A stretch of DNA of 64,000 nucleotides from Promicromonospora sp. Populi. GTDB lineage: Bacteria; Actinomycetota; Actinomycetes; Actinomycetales; Cellulomonadaceae. Numbering within the stretch: the stretch's first letter is position 1; the number at the start of each line of letters is the position of its first letter. The notes beneath the pieces are model-generated. The model was not told the origin of the DNA. It saw nothing but the letters and a program-made list of their open reading frames with translations, and made no database searches. Positions 47,591-57,649 of this stretch are shown one piece after another. The stretch is from positions 868,001-932,000 of the forward strand of contig NZ_CP163528.1 in NCBI RefSeq assembly GCF_041081105.1, in the 5' to 3' direction. The position numbers were made by a program, and so were the translations under genes.

Positions 47591-48552
47591 GCGACGTCGT
47601 GCTCTCCGGCCGGGTGCCGTTCGGCGCGCGGCTCGCCGCGGCGATGGACACGCACGGCCCGCTCTGCGTGGGCATCGATCCGCACGCGTCGCTCCTGCGG
47701 GCCTGGGGACTGAACGACGACGTCGACGGCCTGCGCGAGTTCTCGCTGCGGGTGGTGGACGCGCTCGGGGGCAAGGTCGCGGCGTTCAAGCCGCAGTCGG
47801 CGTTCTTCGAGCGGCACGGGTCGCGGGGTCTCGCTGTGCTGGAGGAGGTCATCGCGGCGGCGCGGGCTGCCGGATCGGGCGGCTCTGGATCGGGCACTGC
47901 GGGCTCGGGCACGCTGACGATCGTGGACGCCAAGCGCGGCGACATCGGGTCCACGATGGGCGCCTACGCCGAGGCGTTCCTCGCGGACGGCTCGCCCCTG
48001 GCCGGGGACGCCCTGACGGTGTCGCCGTACCTCGGGTTCGGCTCGCTGGAGCCTGCCGTCGAGCTCGCCGCGGCGACCGGCCGCGGACTGTTCGTGCTGT
48101 GCCTGACCTCCAACAAGGAGGGCTTCGAGGTGCAGCACGCGCGCACCGCGGGCGCCGAGGGTGCTGGCGGCACCGCAGGAGCCGCAGGAGCTACCGGAGC
48201 TACCGGAGCTACCGGAGTCACGGTCGCCGCCCTCATGGCGGCGCGCGCCGCGGTGCTCAATGCTGGCGCGGAGCCCATGGGCTCCGTGGGGCTGGTCGTG
48301 GGCGCGACCATCGGCGACGCCGTCGGCGCGACGGGGACCGACCTCGTGGCCGTGAACGGCCCCCTGCTGGCCCCCGGCGTGGGCGCTCAGGGCGCGGGGG
48401 AGCGAGAGCTCGCCACGACGTTCGGGGCCGCTCGGCGCAACGTGCTCGCGTCGTCGTCCAGGGCCGTGCTCGCCGCCGGACCGGACCCGGACGCGCTGGT
48501 GCGCGCAGCGGCCGCGGCCGCGCTGGAGGCGCGGGCGGCGCTGCGCGGCTGA
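47587..48552 (+). CDS. pyrF: Orotidine 5'-phosphate decarboxylase (type 2)
   Basis: A 321-residue enzyme that makes UMP from OMP. The type 2 signature is seen in [54 protein letters not shown] (catalytic Lys and Asp) and [21 protein letters not shown]. Two surface loops are enlarged by repeats: [16 protein letters not shown] (about 47868-47915) and [19 protein letters not shown] (about 48166-48222). It overlaps carB by four bases and closes the pyr operon; the convergent esterase gene ends 5 bases on. Confidence 0.95.
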
Positions 48553-48557
48553 CCCGG

Positions 48558-49922
48558 TCAACCGTTGGCGGACACCAGCTCGCTCTCCGACTCGGTGACC
48601 GCGCTCCCGGCTTCGTACGGGTCCGCGCCGAGCCAGGACAGGTCGACGGCCCCGGCCATCGCTGCCAGCCCGGCCTCGCCCGGATGGAGGTGGTCGCCGG
48701 TGTCGTAGGCCGGCAGCATGCGCTGGGGATCCTCGGGGTCGCGGATCGTCTCGTCGAAGTCGACCACCTCGTCGATCTCGCTGCTGGTGCGGATCCAGTC
48801 GTTGACCGCCTGCCGGGTGGCCTCCTGCTCGGGGCTGTAGCTGCGCCAGCCCTTGAACGGCGTGATGGTGCCGCCGATCACCGTCAGGCCCGCGGCCCGG
48901 GAGTCGCGTGCGATCTGCGTCAGGCCCGCGATGATCTGGTTGGCGTCGAGCTGGTGCGGGTCCTGCTGGATGTCGTTGATGCCCAGCAGGATGATCACGC
49001 TGGTGGCGCCGGCCCGCTGCAGGACGTCACGGTCGAGCCGTTCGGTGGCGCGCACGCCGGAGCCGTCGAGCAGCACGCGGTTCCCGCTGATGCCGGCGTT
49101 CATGACGCCGATCCGGCTGAGGCTGCCACCCTCCGCACGCAGCCGCGCGGCGAGCACGTCCGGGTAGCGGAGGTTCATGTCCTGACGCGACCCCACACCG
49201 TCGGTGATCGAGTCGCCGAGCGTGACCACCGCGCCGGGGCTCTTCCGGCTGGGTTGGACGTCCACCTCGGTCACGTAGTGCAGGGCGGTGGTGGTCGAGG
49301 TCAGGGCGCTCCCGTCCACGCTGGCGGCGTGGTCCGCACCGTCCGTTGCGTAGTACGACGTCGCGAGGCCCACGGCGTGGTAGGTGACCGGCCCGGAGGG
49401 CTCTGGCGTGAAGGTCGTGACGAAGAGGTCGGCGGCGGCTGCGAGGCGCAGCGGGATCGGATCGCTGTAGATCTCCGCACCGGCCGGGATGGTGACCGCT
49501 CTGCGGCCGTCGAAGGTGACGTGGCGCAGGGTGCCCTGCGCGACGGCGGCCGACCCGGGCGCCCGCTGGACGCCGACAGTGGTGTGCTCCACCAGGACCG
49601 GCGCGGTGCCGAACGCGTTGGACAGCTTCACCCGGACCCGATCGCCCCCGACGCTGGTGTGCACGAGGTTGCGGATCGTGTAGCCGGCGTACCCGTCGGT
49701 GCTGGTGCCGCCGTTGGCGGCCGCCGCCCAGGTACCGACCCAGGCTGAGCGTCCGGCGGGCTGCTGGGCCGACGCTTCCTCGGCCGCGGGCGGGGGTGCG
49801 GCCGAGGCGGCGGGCGGGTCGGCCAGCCCGCCGACGGCGAGCGCGGCAGAGACGGTGAGCACTGCGGTGAACGTTGCGGTGAGCGAGGCGAGACGGTTCG
49901 TGAGTCTGAAGCTTCGGGGCAC
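48558..49922 (-). CDS. Secreted SGNH/GDSL-family esterase
   Basis: A protein of about 454 residues with a Sec signal peptide (basic start, hydrophobic core LTATFTAVLTVSAALAVGGLA, Ala-rich cleavage region). An N-terminal beta domain (GTWAAAANGGTSTDGYAGYTIRNLVHTSVGGDRVRVKLSNAFG) is followed by the SGNH hydrolase: block I VVTLGDSITDGVGSR, block III LLGINDIQQDP, block V YDTGDHLHPGEAGLAAMA with Asp-His. Proteins of this architecture are secreted esterases or carbohydrate deacetylases. AGAGGAG spaced 6 bases before GTG 49922 sets the start over ATG 49946. Confidence 0.88.
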   Translation of the reverse strand: MPRSFRLTNRLASLTATFTAVLTVSAALAVGGLADPPAASAAPPPAAEEASAQQPAGRSAWVGTWAAAANGGTSTDGYAGYTIRNLVHTSVGGDRVRVKLSNAFGTAPVLVEHTTVGVQRAPGSAAVAQGTLRHVTFDGRRAVTIPAGAEIYSDPIPLRLAAAADLFVTTFTPEPSGPVTYHAVGLATSYYATDGADHAASVDGSALTSTTTALHYVTEVDVQPSRKSPGAVVTLGDSITDGVGSRQDMNLRYPDVLAARLRAEGGSLSRIGVMNAGISGNRVLLDGSGVRATERLDRDVLQRAGATSVIILLGINDIQQDPHQLDANQIIAGLTQIARDSRAAGLTVIGGTITPFKGWRSYSPEQEATRQAVNDWIRTSSEIDEVVDFDETIRDPEDPQRMLPAYDTGDHLHPGEAGLAAMAGAVDLSWLGADPYEAGSAVTESESELVSANG

Positions 49923-50330
49923 CCTGCACTCCTCTGGCCGTGACATCGTTGTCAGTCGTTGGACGTTACGGTGAGGTCAGATCCGGCGTCAATGGTCTGG
50001 TCGTGCTGGTGAGCGGGACAGGAGCGGTGTCCCGTGAAGACGCGAAGACGGCTCGTGAGGATGAAACTTGCGCGGAGGACAAAGCGCCCTCGATCCATAG
50101 GGATCGAGGGCGCTTTCATGTGGAATGTGCTAAATGCGTTAAACCGCATGTGCATGAGTTTTCACGAAGTGGCGTTCTGCGATTGCCGACCACTGAGGCG
50201 GTGGCTACTTTCGATGCAGCAGTTCACACCAGACCGGTCGCGGACCTGGTCACGGACTTGGGCATCGGGCCCGAGCGAGGGCCGGCCGTCCGAGCCAGGA
50301 GGCCGGTCGAGACACGAGTAGGTGACTTGC
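49923..50330. other. Divergent intergenic region with a strong hairpin
   Basis: About 400 bases lie between the minus-strand esterase and plus-strand mihF. The stretch is less GC-rich around 50110-50220 and holds the terminator-like hairpin at 50081-50116. It must contain promoters for both flanking genes. I see no convincing protein in it; the open frame from 50034 lacks normal codon use. Confidence 0.5.
50081..50116. terminator. Perfect 16-base hairpin between divergent genes
   Basis: AAAGCGCCCTCGATCC (50081-50096) pairs exactly with GGATCGAGGGCGCTTT (50101-50116), loop ATAG. It is flanked by A-run and T-run ends, so it looks like a two-way intrinsic terminator, yet neither flanking gene ends here. 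It could end a small RNA starting near 49970 or guard mihF from read-through. Confidence 0.6.
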
Positions 50331-50642
50331 GTGGCACTACCTCCCCTCACACCCGAGCAGCGTGCGGCAGCACTCGAGAAGGCCGCAGAGGCGCGACGCG
50401 CTCGGGCGGTGATCAAGAACAAGCTCAAGTACTCGCAGGGCTCCCTCAAGGAGGTCATCGAGCAGGGCCAGAAGGACGACGTGGTGGGCAAACTCAAGGT
50501 CGTCTCGTTGCTCGAGTCGCTGCCGGGGGTCGGTAAGGTTAAGGCCAGGGCGATCATGGAAGAGATCGGGATCGCCGAGACCCGTCGCGTCCGAGGCCTC
50601 GGACCGCATCAGTCCGCGGCGCTCATCGAGAGGTTTGGCTGA
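50331..50642 (+). CDS. mihF: Actinobacterial integration host factor MihF
   Basis: A 103-residue nucleoid-associated protein of the actinobacterial mIHF family, unrelated to HU/IHF. It reads [33 protein letters not shown], then [32 protein letters not shown], the helix-two-turn-helix DNA-binding core. It bends DNA and affects transcription and recombination. GTG 50331 matches the family start ([11 protein letters not shown]). It is directly upstream of gmk (8-base overlap), the conserved arrangement. Confidence 0.93.
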   Translation: MALPPLTPEQRAAALEKAAEARRARAVIKNKLKYSQGSLKEVIEQGQKDDVVGKLKVVSLLESLPGVGKVKARAIMEEIGIAETRRVRGLGPHQSAALIERFG

Positions 50643-51243
50643 GATCAGTACGTCACAACTCGCACGGCTGACCGTGCTCGCAGGTCCCACTGCGGTGGGC
50701 AAGGGCACGGTCTCCGCCGATGTGCGAGACCGTTATCCGCAAGTCTGGCTCTCCGTGTCGGCGACCACCCGGTCGCCACGCCCGGGCGAGGTGGACGGAG
50801 TGCACTACCTGTTTGTGTCACCCGAGGAGTTCGACCGGATGGTTGCCGCCGGCGAGATGCTCGAGTGGGCAGTGGTGCACGGTCGCAACCGGTACGGGAC
50901 GCCGCGGCGTCCCGTCGAGCAAAAGCTCGAAGCCGGGGTTCCCGTCCTCCTGGAGATAGACCTCCAGGGTGCACGCCAGGTGCGTGCGGCGGTAACGACC
51001 TCGGGCCTGGAGGCCCGGTTCGTCTTCCTCGCCCCGCCGAGCTTCGACGAGCTGGTCCGCCGGCTCGTCGGACGCGGTACCGAGGACTCCGAGGAGCGTG
51101 AGCGCCGGCTCACTACGGCGCGGGTAGAGCTCGCGGCCGAGGCTGAGTTCGACGTCACCATCGTGAACGACAACGTGCACCGCGCCACGGACGAGCTCGT
51201 CTCCGTGATGGGTGTGGCCTCGCACACACCCGTCGCCCGCTAG
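50635..51243 (+). CDS. gmk: Guanylate kinase
   Basis: A 202-residue kinase that turns GMP into GDP. P-loop: [26 protein letters not shown]-binding: [31 protein letters not shown]; then [40 protein letters not shown]. The TTG start at 50635 overlaps mihF, so coupling is likely. Length is normal. Confidence 0.95.
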   Translation: MAEISTSQLARLTVLAGPTAVGKGTVSADVRDRYPQVWLSVSATTRSPRPGEVDGVHYLFVSPEEFDRMVAAGEMLEWAVVHGRNRYGTPRRPVEQKLEAGVPVLLEIDLQGARQVRAAVTTSGLEARFVFLAPPSFDELVRRLVGRGTEDSEERERRLTTARVELAAEAEFDVTIVNDNVHRATDELVSVMGVASHTPVAR

Positions 51244-51354
51244 CACGGGCGTTTCGCCCGACGCCTCCTCTCGCCCGACGCAGCAGAGCGATCGAGCAGG
51301 TAGACTCTTCCTTCGGACTTTCCCCCGTCACCTTAAGACTTCTGGAGCTTCATC

Positions 51355-51690
51355 ATGGCCGGAACCGTCGCCGCCCCCGAGGGCATCACCGACCCGCCGA
51401 TCGACGAGCTGCTGGAGCGTATCGACTCGAAGTACGGCCTCGTGCTGTACGCGTCCATGCGTGCCCGGCAGATCAACGCCTACTACTCGCAGCTCAACGA
51501 GGGCCTGCTGGAGAACGTGGGTCCGCTCGTCGAGACCCGCAACCAGGAGAAGCCCCTCTCCATCGCGATGCGCGAGATCACGCAGGGCCTGCTGACGATC
51601 GAAGAGGTCGACCCGGCCGAGGTCCAGGCGCAGGCCGACGCCGCTGCTGCTGCCAAGGCCGAGCGGCCGCTGCCCGAGTTCCCGGCCTGA
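51355..51690 (+). CDS. rpoZ: DNA-directed RNA polymerase subunit omega
   Basis: A 111-residue omega subunit that helps beta-prime folding. The core is [51 protein letters not shown], with [15 protein letters not shown] near the end and an Ala-rich tail. A TAGACT at about 51300 may be its -10. It lies between gmk and coaBC as usual. Confidence 0.96.
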   Translation: MAGTVAAPEGITDPPIDELLERIDSKYGLVLYASMRARQINAYYSQLNEGLLENVGPLVETRNQEKPLSIAMREITQGLLTIEEVDPAEVQAQADAAAAAKAERPLPEFPA

Positions 51691-51755
51691 CCGGCGCTCG
51701 TCAGACGACTGCTGATCAGACGACTGCACAGACGATTCGGTAGAGGTCACCACCG

Positions 51756-53078
51756 ATGAGGATCCTCCTCGGCGTCTCCGGTGGGATCGCCGCGTACAAG
51801 GCGGTGCTCCTGCTGCGCCTGCTGCGCGAGCAGGGGCACGCCGTGCGCGTGATCCCCACCCGGGCCGCCCTGGAGTTCGTCGGTGCGCCCACCTTCGAGG
51901 CGCTCTCGGGTGAGCCGGTCAGCACCGAGGTGTTCGACGACGTCCCGGGTGTCCAGCACGTAGCGCTCGGCAAGGGCGCCGACCTCGTGATCGTCGCCCC
52001 GGCCACCGCCGACTTCATGGCGCGCGCCGTCGCCGGCCTCGCTGACGACCTGCTGACCACCACGCTCCTGGCCGCCCGCTGTCCGGTGGTGTTCGCCCCG
52101 GCGATGCACACCGAGATGTGGGACCACCCCGCGACGCGGGCCAACGTGGCCACCCTCCGCGAGCGTGGTGTGCACGTGATCGAGCCCGCCTCGGGTCGCC
52201 TGACCGGCGTCGACACCGGCCCTGGCCGGTTGCCCGAACCCGAGGACATCGCGCGTGAGGCGCTGGCTCTCGTCGAGCCCGGAGCGACCCGCGCGGCACC
52301 CCGCGCCGAGGCCCAGGCGCTGCGCCAGGAGCTGCCCGGTGAACCGGCCACAGACTTGGCTCAAGACCTGCCCCAGGACCTCGCCGGCCGCCGTGTCGTG
52401 GTCTCCGCGGGCGGTACCCGGGAGCCCATCGACCCGGTGCGGTTCATCGGCAACCGGTCCAGCGGCCGGCAGGGTGTCGCCCTGGCGCAGGCGGCCGCCG
52501 AGCGGGGCGCGGAGGTGACCCTGGTGGCGGCAAACCTGGCCCAGGACGTGACCGACCAGGTCGAGGCCGGGCGGGTCGCTGCCGGCTTGCGCGCGTGCGC
52601 CGTCGTCCGGGTCGAGTCGACTGCCGAGCTGCGCGAGGCGGTGCGGTCCGCCGGTGCGGACGCGGACGTCGTGGTGATGGCCGCGGCGGTGGCGGACTTC
52701 CGTCCCGTCTCCGCGCCCGACGCCAAGATCAAGAAGGTCCCAGGCCAGGGGCCCGCGCCGATCGTGCTCGCGGAGAACCCGGACATCCTCGCGGAGCTCG
52801 CCCATGAGCGGCTGCGCCCGGGCCAGGTGGTGGTCGGTTTCGCCGCCGAGACCGGAGACGCCGACGGCAGCGTCCTGGACCACGGCCGCACGAAGGCGCG
52901 GCGCAAGGGCGCCGACCTGATCGCGGTGAACGCCGTCGGAGGCGGGCGCGGTTTCGGTACCGACAGCAACGAGGTCACGCTCCTGGACGGGGCCGGCGAC
53001 GTCGTCGGGCAGGCGACCGGCTCCAAGCGCGAGGTGGCGGACGCCGTCTGGGACGCCGTCGTCAAGCTGCTGCCGTGA
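51756..53078 (+). CDS. coaBC: Bifunctional phosphopantothenoylcysteine decarboxylase / phosphopantothenate--cysteine ligase
   Basis: A 440-residue two-domain coenzyme A enzyme. CoaC (FMN decarboxylase): MRILLGVSGGIAAYKAVLLLRLL, VIVAPATADFMARAVAGLADDLLTTTLL and PAMHTEMWDHPAT. CoaB (ligase): RRVVVSAGGTREPIDPVRFIGNRSSGRQGVALA, VVMAAAVADFRP and VVGFAAETGD. A 40-residue linker between the domains contains duplicated LPGEPATDLAQDLPQDL-type residues. Acts in the cytosol. ATG 51756 follows rpoZ by 65 bases. Confidence 0.96.
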   Translation: MRILLGVSGGIAAYKAVLLLRLLREQGHAVRVIPTRAALEFVGAPTFEALSGEPVSTEVFDDVPGVQHVALGKGADLVIVAPATADFMARAVAGLADDLLTTTLLAARCPVVFAPAMHTEMWDHPATRANVATLRERGVHVIEPASGRLTGVDTGPGRLPEPEDIAREALALVEPGATRAAPRAEAQALRQELPGEPATDLAQDLPQDLAGRRVVVSAGGTREPIDPVRFIGNRSSGRQGVALAQAAAERGAEVTLVAANLAQDVTDQVEAGRVAAGLRACAVVRVESTAELREAVRSAGADADVVVMAAAVADFRPVSAPDAKIKKVPGQGPAPIVLAENPDILAELAHERLRPGQVVVGFAAETGDADGSVLDHGRTKARRKGADLIAVNAVGGGRGFGTDSNEVTLLDGAGDVVGQATGSKREVADAVWDAVVKLLP

Positions 53079-53165
53079 GTCCGTCTGTGAGTACGACGCC
53101 GTCGTGATCGCTGTCTCACCTTTCAGGATCGACTGTTCGCTGTGCGAGACCGTAGGCTGGGAACC

Positions 53166-54356
53166 ATGAGCGAGCTGCGTCTGTTCACGTCCGAGTCCGT
53201 GACCGAGGGTCATCCGGACAAGGTCTGTGATCAGATCAGCGACGCGATCCTCGACGCGCTGCTGGAACAGGACCCGACGTCGCGCGTGGCGGTGGAGACC
53301 ATGGTCACCACCGGCCTCGTCCACGTTGCCGGCGAGGTCAGCACCGAGGCGTACGTCGAGATCCCGCAGATCGTGCGGGAGGTGGTGCGGGGGATCGGCT
53401 ACACGTCCTCGGCCATCGGGTTCGACGCCGACTCGTGCGGTGTGTCCGTCTCGATCGGCCAGCAGTCGCCCGACATCGCGCAGGGCGTCGACAAGGCCCT
53501 GGAGATGCGCGACGACACGAGCGACCTCGACCCCCTGGACCACCAGGGCGCGGGCGACCAGGGGCTGATGTTCGGCTACGCGACGGACGAGACGCCCTCG
53601 CTCATGCCGGTGGCCGGCTGGCTGGCGCACCGCCTGGCGGAGCGGCTCGCGGCGGTGCGCAAGTCGGGCGAGCTGCTGGGCCTGCGCCCCGACGGCAAGA
53701 CCCAGGTCACTGTCGGGTACGACGGCGACCGTCCCGTCGCCGTCGACACGGTGGTGCTCTCCACGCAGCACGACGCCGACGTCGAGCAGCACAAGCTGCA
53801 CGTCGCGGTCGCCGAGACCGTGATCGCACCCGTGCTGGAGACCGCTGGCCTGGAGTGGTCCGGCGCGAAGCAGTACGTGAACCCGACGGGCAAGTTCGTC
53901 ATCGGCGGACCGCAGGGTGACGCCGGCCTGACGGGCCGCAAGATCATCGTCGACACCTATGGCGGTATGGCCCGGCACGGCGGCGGGGCGTTCTCGGGCA
54001 AGGACCCGTCCAAGGTGGACCGGTCCGCGGCGTACGCGATGCGCTGGGTGGCCAAGAACGTGGTCGCAGCGGGGCTCGCGCGGCGCTGCGAGGCGCAGGT
54101 GGCCTACGCCATCGGCAAGGCGCACCCCGTGGGCCTCTACGTCGAGACGTTCGGCACCGAGACCGTGCCCGTGGAGCGGATCACCGCGGCCATCCGCGAC
54201 GTGTTCGACCTGCGCCCGGCCGCCATCGTGCGTGACCTAGACCTGCTGCGACCCATCTACCGGGCCACGTCGACGTACGGGCACTTCGGCCGGGACCTGC
54301 CCAACTTCACGTGGGAGCGCACGGACCGCGTCGAGGACCTGCTGAGCCTGTTCTGA
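53166..54356 (+). CDS. metK: S-adenosylmethionine synthase
   Basis: A 396-residue enzyme that makes S-adenosylmethionine from methionine and ATP. Signatures: [53 protein letters not shown], and [23 protein letters not shown]. Length is normal. ATG 53166 (MSELRLF) is chosen over 53142. The 87-base leader has a possible short GTCTC/GAGAC stem but no recognisable SAM riboswitch. Confidence 0.97.
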   Translation: MSELRLFTSESVTEGHPDKVCDQISDAILDALLEQDPTSRVAVETMVTTGLVHVAGEVSTEAYVEIPQIVREVVRGIGYTSSAIGFDADSCGVSVSIGQQSPDIAQGVDKALEMRDDTSDLDPLDHQGAGDQGLMFGYATDETPSLMPVAGWLAHRLAERLAAVRKSGELLGLRPDGKTQVTVGYDGDRPVAVDTVVLSTQHDADVEQHKLHVAVAETVIAPVLETAGLEWSGAKQYVNPTGKFVIGGPQGDAGLTGRKIIVDTYGGMARHGGGAFSGKDPSKVDRSAAYAMRWVAKNVVAAGLARRCEAQVAYAIGKAHPVGLYVETFGTETVPVERITAAIRDVFDLRPAAIVRDLDLLRPIYRATSTYGHFGRDLPNFTWERTDRVEDLLSLF

Positions 54357-54407
54357 GTTTCTTCGCACGTGCCTCGGGATGTCGGTGGCGCGTGATGGGA
54401 TAGGGAC

Positions 54408-56915
54408 GTGAACGGGGACACGGAGCAGGACACGCTGCCGGACGGCGCGCTGCTCGGGCTGGACGAGGTGGGCGGCGCGCCCGTGCGTGGCCGCGGCAAG
54501 GCCCAGTCCGGGTCCCAGTCTCAGAAGGCTGGTCGGGACCCGCTCGACAAGGCCGAGACCAACGGCATTCCGATCGCCGAGACGCTGCCTGTGGCGCACG
54601 TGGTGCTCGACCTGCAGCCCGCGCACCTCGACCACCCGTACGACTACCTGGTGCCGGTCAGCATGGCCGACGACGCCCAGCCGGGCGTACGCATCAAGGC
54701 CCGGTTCGGGCGGCAGGAGGTCGCCGGTTACGTCGTCGCACGCCAGGAGACCTCGGACCACGACGGGCGGCTGGTGCCGCTGCGACGTGTGGTGTCCGGC
54801 GAGCAGGTGCTGACGCCGCAGGTCCTGGCTCTGTGCCGGGCTGTGGCCGACCGGTACGCCGGGACCCTCGCCGACGTCCTGCGCCTGGCGCTGCCGCCGC
54901 GGCACGCGCGCGTGGAGAAGGAAACAGAGAAGGGAGCGGGGCAGGAAGCGGGGCAGGAAGCGGGAAAGGAACCTGAGGAGGAGCCTTCAGCCGGGGCAGT
55001 GGTTGAGCCGCCGACGGAGCCGTCGGTCGCGTCCGTGGTGCCCGATTCGGTCGGGGCCCTGGGCCGAGCGCCGCACCTCGACGCTCCGGCTGCCGCTTCT
55101 GCCCCTCCTGCCGCTCCGGCCAATCAGCCGTCCGCGTGGGCGCCGTATCGCGGGGGCGAGGCGTACCTGCGGCGGATCCTGGCGGGCGAGGCGCCGCGGG
55201 CCGTGTGGTCGGCGCTGCCGGGCGTGGGCGTCGACTCCGGTAGTGCGCGGGCTGGTACTGCGCGGGCTGGTACTGCGCCGGCTGGCACCGTGCAGGCTGG
55301 CACCGCACGGGAAGGTGCCGCGTCAACTGGTGCCGGCACCCCGCACTGGGCCGCAGCCGTCGCGCAGGCCGTGCGGGCCTGCACGGCGGGCGGGCGGGGG
55401 GCGCTCGTCGTCCTGCCCGACGCCAGGGACGTCGCGCGGGTGACCGCCGCGCTGGAGGAGGCAGGGCTCGGGGCAGGGACTGGCGCCGGCGACGTCGTTC
55501 GGTTGCTCGCCGACGACGGTCCGGCGCCTCGGTACCGTGCCTTCCTGCGGGCGCTGCGCGGCGCCGCGCGCGTGGTGGTCGGGACGCGGGCCGCGATGTT
55601 CGCCCCGGTCGCGGACCTGGGGCTGGTGGTTCTGTGGGGTGACGGCGAGGAGACGCTGGCCGAGCCGCACGCGCCGTACCCGCACGCCCGGGACGTGCTC
55701 GCGCTGCGTGCGGAGCAGGAGGGCGCGGCGTTCCTGCTGGGCTCGCCGGGTCGCACCGTGCAGGCGCAGGCGCTGTTGGCTTCGGGCTGGGCGCGCGAGC
55801 TGGCTGCGCCCAGGGACGTTGTGCGTGCGCGCGCGCCGCGGGTCCGGGCGCTGACGTCCGTGGAGCTCGCGCGCGACGGCGCGGCGGCCGCGGCCCGGCT
55901 GCCGTCCGCCGCCTGGCGGGCCGCTCGGGAAGCCCTGGAGCGCGGGCCGGTGCTGGTCCAGGTGCCGCGGTCCGGCTACCTGCCCGTGGTGGCGTGCTCA
56001 CGCTGCCGTGTGGCGGCCCGCTGCGGCCACTGCCACGGCCCGCTGGGGCTGCCGCACGCGGACGGCGCCCCGCAGTGCACGTGGTGCGGGCGGCTCGCGG
56101 GTGGGTGGCGGTGCGCGGAGTGCGGCTGGACCGGTCTGCGGTCGGTCCGCGTCGGCTCGGCCCGCACGGCGGAGGAGCTGGGCCGCGCGTTCACGGGTGT
56201 GCCGGTGCGGCTGTCGTCGGCGTCCGCCCCGGGTGGGGTGCTCGACTCTGTGCCAGGCACGCCCGCGCTCGTCGTCGCGACCCCCGGTGCGGAGCCGGTC
56301 GCCGAGTCTGGGTATGCGATCGCGCTCCTGCTCGACGCCGCCGTGATGACCGGCGGCACCGGCCTGGCCTCCGGCACGGAGGCGCTGCACCGTTGGCTGG
56401 CCGCCGCCTCGTTGGTCCGGCCCGGGCCGGAGGGCCAGGTGCTGCTTGTCGGCGACGGCGCCCCTGGGCCTACTCAGGCGCTGGTCCGCTGGGATCCGGC
56501 CGGGTTCGCGGGGCGCGAGCTCGACGAGCGGGCCGAGCTGCACCTGCCGCCCGCCGTACGGGTTGCCGCGGTGACGGGGGACCGGACGGCGGTCGAGGCC
56601 GTCGTCGGCCGGGTCGGGCTGGGTGACGACCCGGGAACGGGCTCGGGTGTGCTGGGGCCGGTCGAGGTCGACCCGGACGCCTCGGGGCCCGGATCCCGGG
56701 GTGCTGGGGCTCGGGCGGCTGCCGGGGCTGGCAGCAGGGGCGGTGGCGCCGGCGTAGTACTGGCGCTGGACCTGCCCGTGCGGACCGTGCTGCGGGTACC
56801 GCTCACCCAGGGCGACGAGCTCGCCCGTAGGCTCAAGGCGAGCCTTGCCGTGCGCTCCGCACGCCGCGAGGGCGGGACCGTCCGAGTGCAGCTCGACCCG
56901 AAGGAGATGCTTTGA
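54408..56915 (+). CDS. priA: Primosomal protein N' (PriA), ATPase-deficient actinobacterial form
   Basis: An 835-residue PriA-like protein. The N-terminal 3' DNA-binding domain is recognisable (VAHVVLDLQPAHLDHPYDYLVPVSMADDAQPGVRIKARFGRQEVAGYVV). The zinc region has CSRCRVAARCGHCHGPLG, CTWCGRLAGGWRCAECGW, with eight Cys. The helicase part lacks a Walker A GxxGxGKT, and where DEEH is expected it reads LWGDGEETLAEPH, so it is unlikely to be a helicase; loss of these motifs is known for actinobacterial PriA. Linkers contain repeats: GQEAGQEAGKE (about 54940) and an ARAGTARAGTAPAGTVQAG stretch (about 55245-55320). Confidence 0.9.
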   Translation: MNGDTEQDTLPDGALLGLDEVGGAPVRGRGKAQSGSQSQKAGRDPLDKAETNGIPIAETLPVAHVVLDLQPAHLDHPYDYLVPVSMADDAQPGVRIKARFGRQEVAGYVVARQETSDHDGRLVPLRRVVSGEQVLTPQVLALCRAVADRYAGTLADVLRLALPPRHARVEKETEKGAGQEAGQEAGKEPEEEPSAGAVVEPPTEPSVASVVPDSVGALGRAPHLDAPAAASAPPAAPANQPSAWAPYRGGEAYLRRILAGEAPRAVWSALPGVGVDSGSARAGTARAGTAPAGTVQAGTAREGAASTGAGTPHWAAAVAQAVRACTAGGRGALVVLPDARDVARVTAALEEAGLGAGTGAGDVVRLLADDGPAPRYRAFLRALRGAARVVVGTRAAMFAPVADLGLVVLWGDGEETLAEPHAPYPHARDVLALRAEQEGAAFLLGSPGRTVQAQALLASGWARELAAPRDVVRARAPRVRALTSVELARDGAAAAARLPSAAWRAAREALERGPVLVQVPRSGYLPVVACSRCRVAARCGHCHGPLGLPHADGAPQCTWCGRLAGGWRCAECGWTGLRSVRVGSARTAEELGRAFTGVPVRLSSASAPGGVLDSVPGTPALVVATPGAEPVAESGYAIALLLDAAVMTGGTGLASGTEALHRWLAAASLVRPGPEGQVLLVGDGAPGPTQALVRWDPAGFAGRELDERAELHLPPAVRVAAVTGDRTAVEAVVGRVGLGDDPGTGSGVLGPVEVDPDASGPGSRGAGARAAAGAGSRGGGAGVVLALDLPVRTVLRVPLTQGDELARRLKASLAVRSARREGGTVRVQLDPKEML

Positions 56916-57595
56916 GTGCCAGCCCTGTGACCAGGCCCGCGACCGCGTCCGAAGAGGCAGCGTCTGAAGAGACCGCCGTGACCAACCCGGGGATCGACAC
57001 CGTCGTGTACGACTTCGGCAACGTGCTGATCGGCTGGGATCCGTTCGGCCCGTACCCGGACCGGCCGCGGGCCGACGTCGAGGCGTTCTACGAGGCCGTG
57101 GACTTCGACACGATCAACCACGCCGCCGACGCCGGGACCCCGTACTCCGTGCTGCTCGAACGTGTGGCCCGGACGCACCCGGACCTCGTCGACGACCTGC
57201 GCCACTACGTGGAGCACTTCGAGATGTCGCTGACGGGGCCGGTGGAGGGGTCGGCGGAGCTCGTGGCCGAGCTGAAGGGCCTCGGGCTGCGGCTGTACGG
57301 GCTGACGAACTGGCAGGCCGAGACGTTCTACGCCGCCGAGCCCGTGGCGCCCGCGATCGGGCTGATGGACGACATCATCGTGTCCGGCCGTGAAGGCATG
57401 GCCAAGCCGGACCGGCGCATGTTCGAGCTGGTCGTGGAGCGGTTCGGGGTCGACCCGGCCCGCGCGGTGTTCGTGGACGACAAGGCCGTCAACGTGGACG
57501 CGGCGCGCCACGTCGGCTTCCACGGCGTGGTGTTCACGAGCACCGCTGCGCTGCGCAAGGAGCTGCGCGGACTCGGGATACCGGTCACCGAGTAG
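56912..57595 (+). CDS. HAD superfamily hydrolase (IA, YihX-like)
   Basis: A protein of about 227 residues with HAD motifs: I in TVVYDFGNVLIGWDP (nucleophile Asp), II in LRLYGLTNWQAETF, III Lys in SGREGMAKPDRRMFEL, IV in ARAVFVDDKAVNVDAARHVG. Probably a sugar-phosphate or nucleotide phosphatase; substrate unknown. A TTG at 56912 overlapping the priA stop is the coupled start; the folded domain begins at about VTNPGIDTVVYD (GTG near 56980), which is a good alternative. Confidence 0.85.
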   Translation: MSASPVTRPATASEEAASEETAVTNPGIDTVVYDFGNVLIGWDPFGPYPDRPRADVEAFYEAVDFDTINHAADAGTPYSVLLERVARTHPDLVDDLRHYVEHFEMSLTGPVEGSAELVAELKGLGLRLYGLTNWQAETFYAAEPVAPAIGLMDDIIVSGREGMAKPDRRMFELVVERFGVDPARAVFVDDKAVNVDAARHVGFHGVVFTSTAALRKELRGLGIPVTE

Positions 57596-57649
57596 AAGGC
57601 TCGGGTGCCTGGTGCACGTTGCGTGGTCGACGTTGCTTGATGGGCGCGG

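Noticed and set aside
50034..50321. Small 95-residue gene before mihF
   Set aside because: It runs through the terminator-like hairpin, lacks domains and has codon use unlike genes here.
53079..53165. SAM riboswitch before metK
   Set aside because: The gap is under 90 bases and shows only a short possible stem; no SAM-I, SAM-II or SAM-IV core could be recognised.
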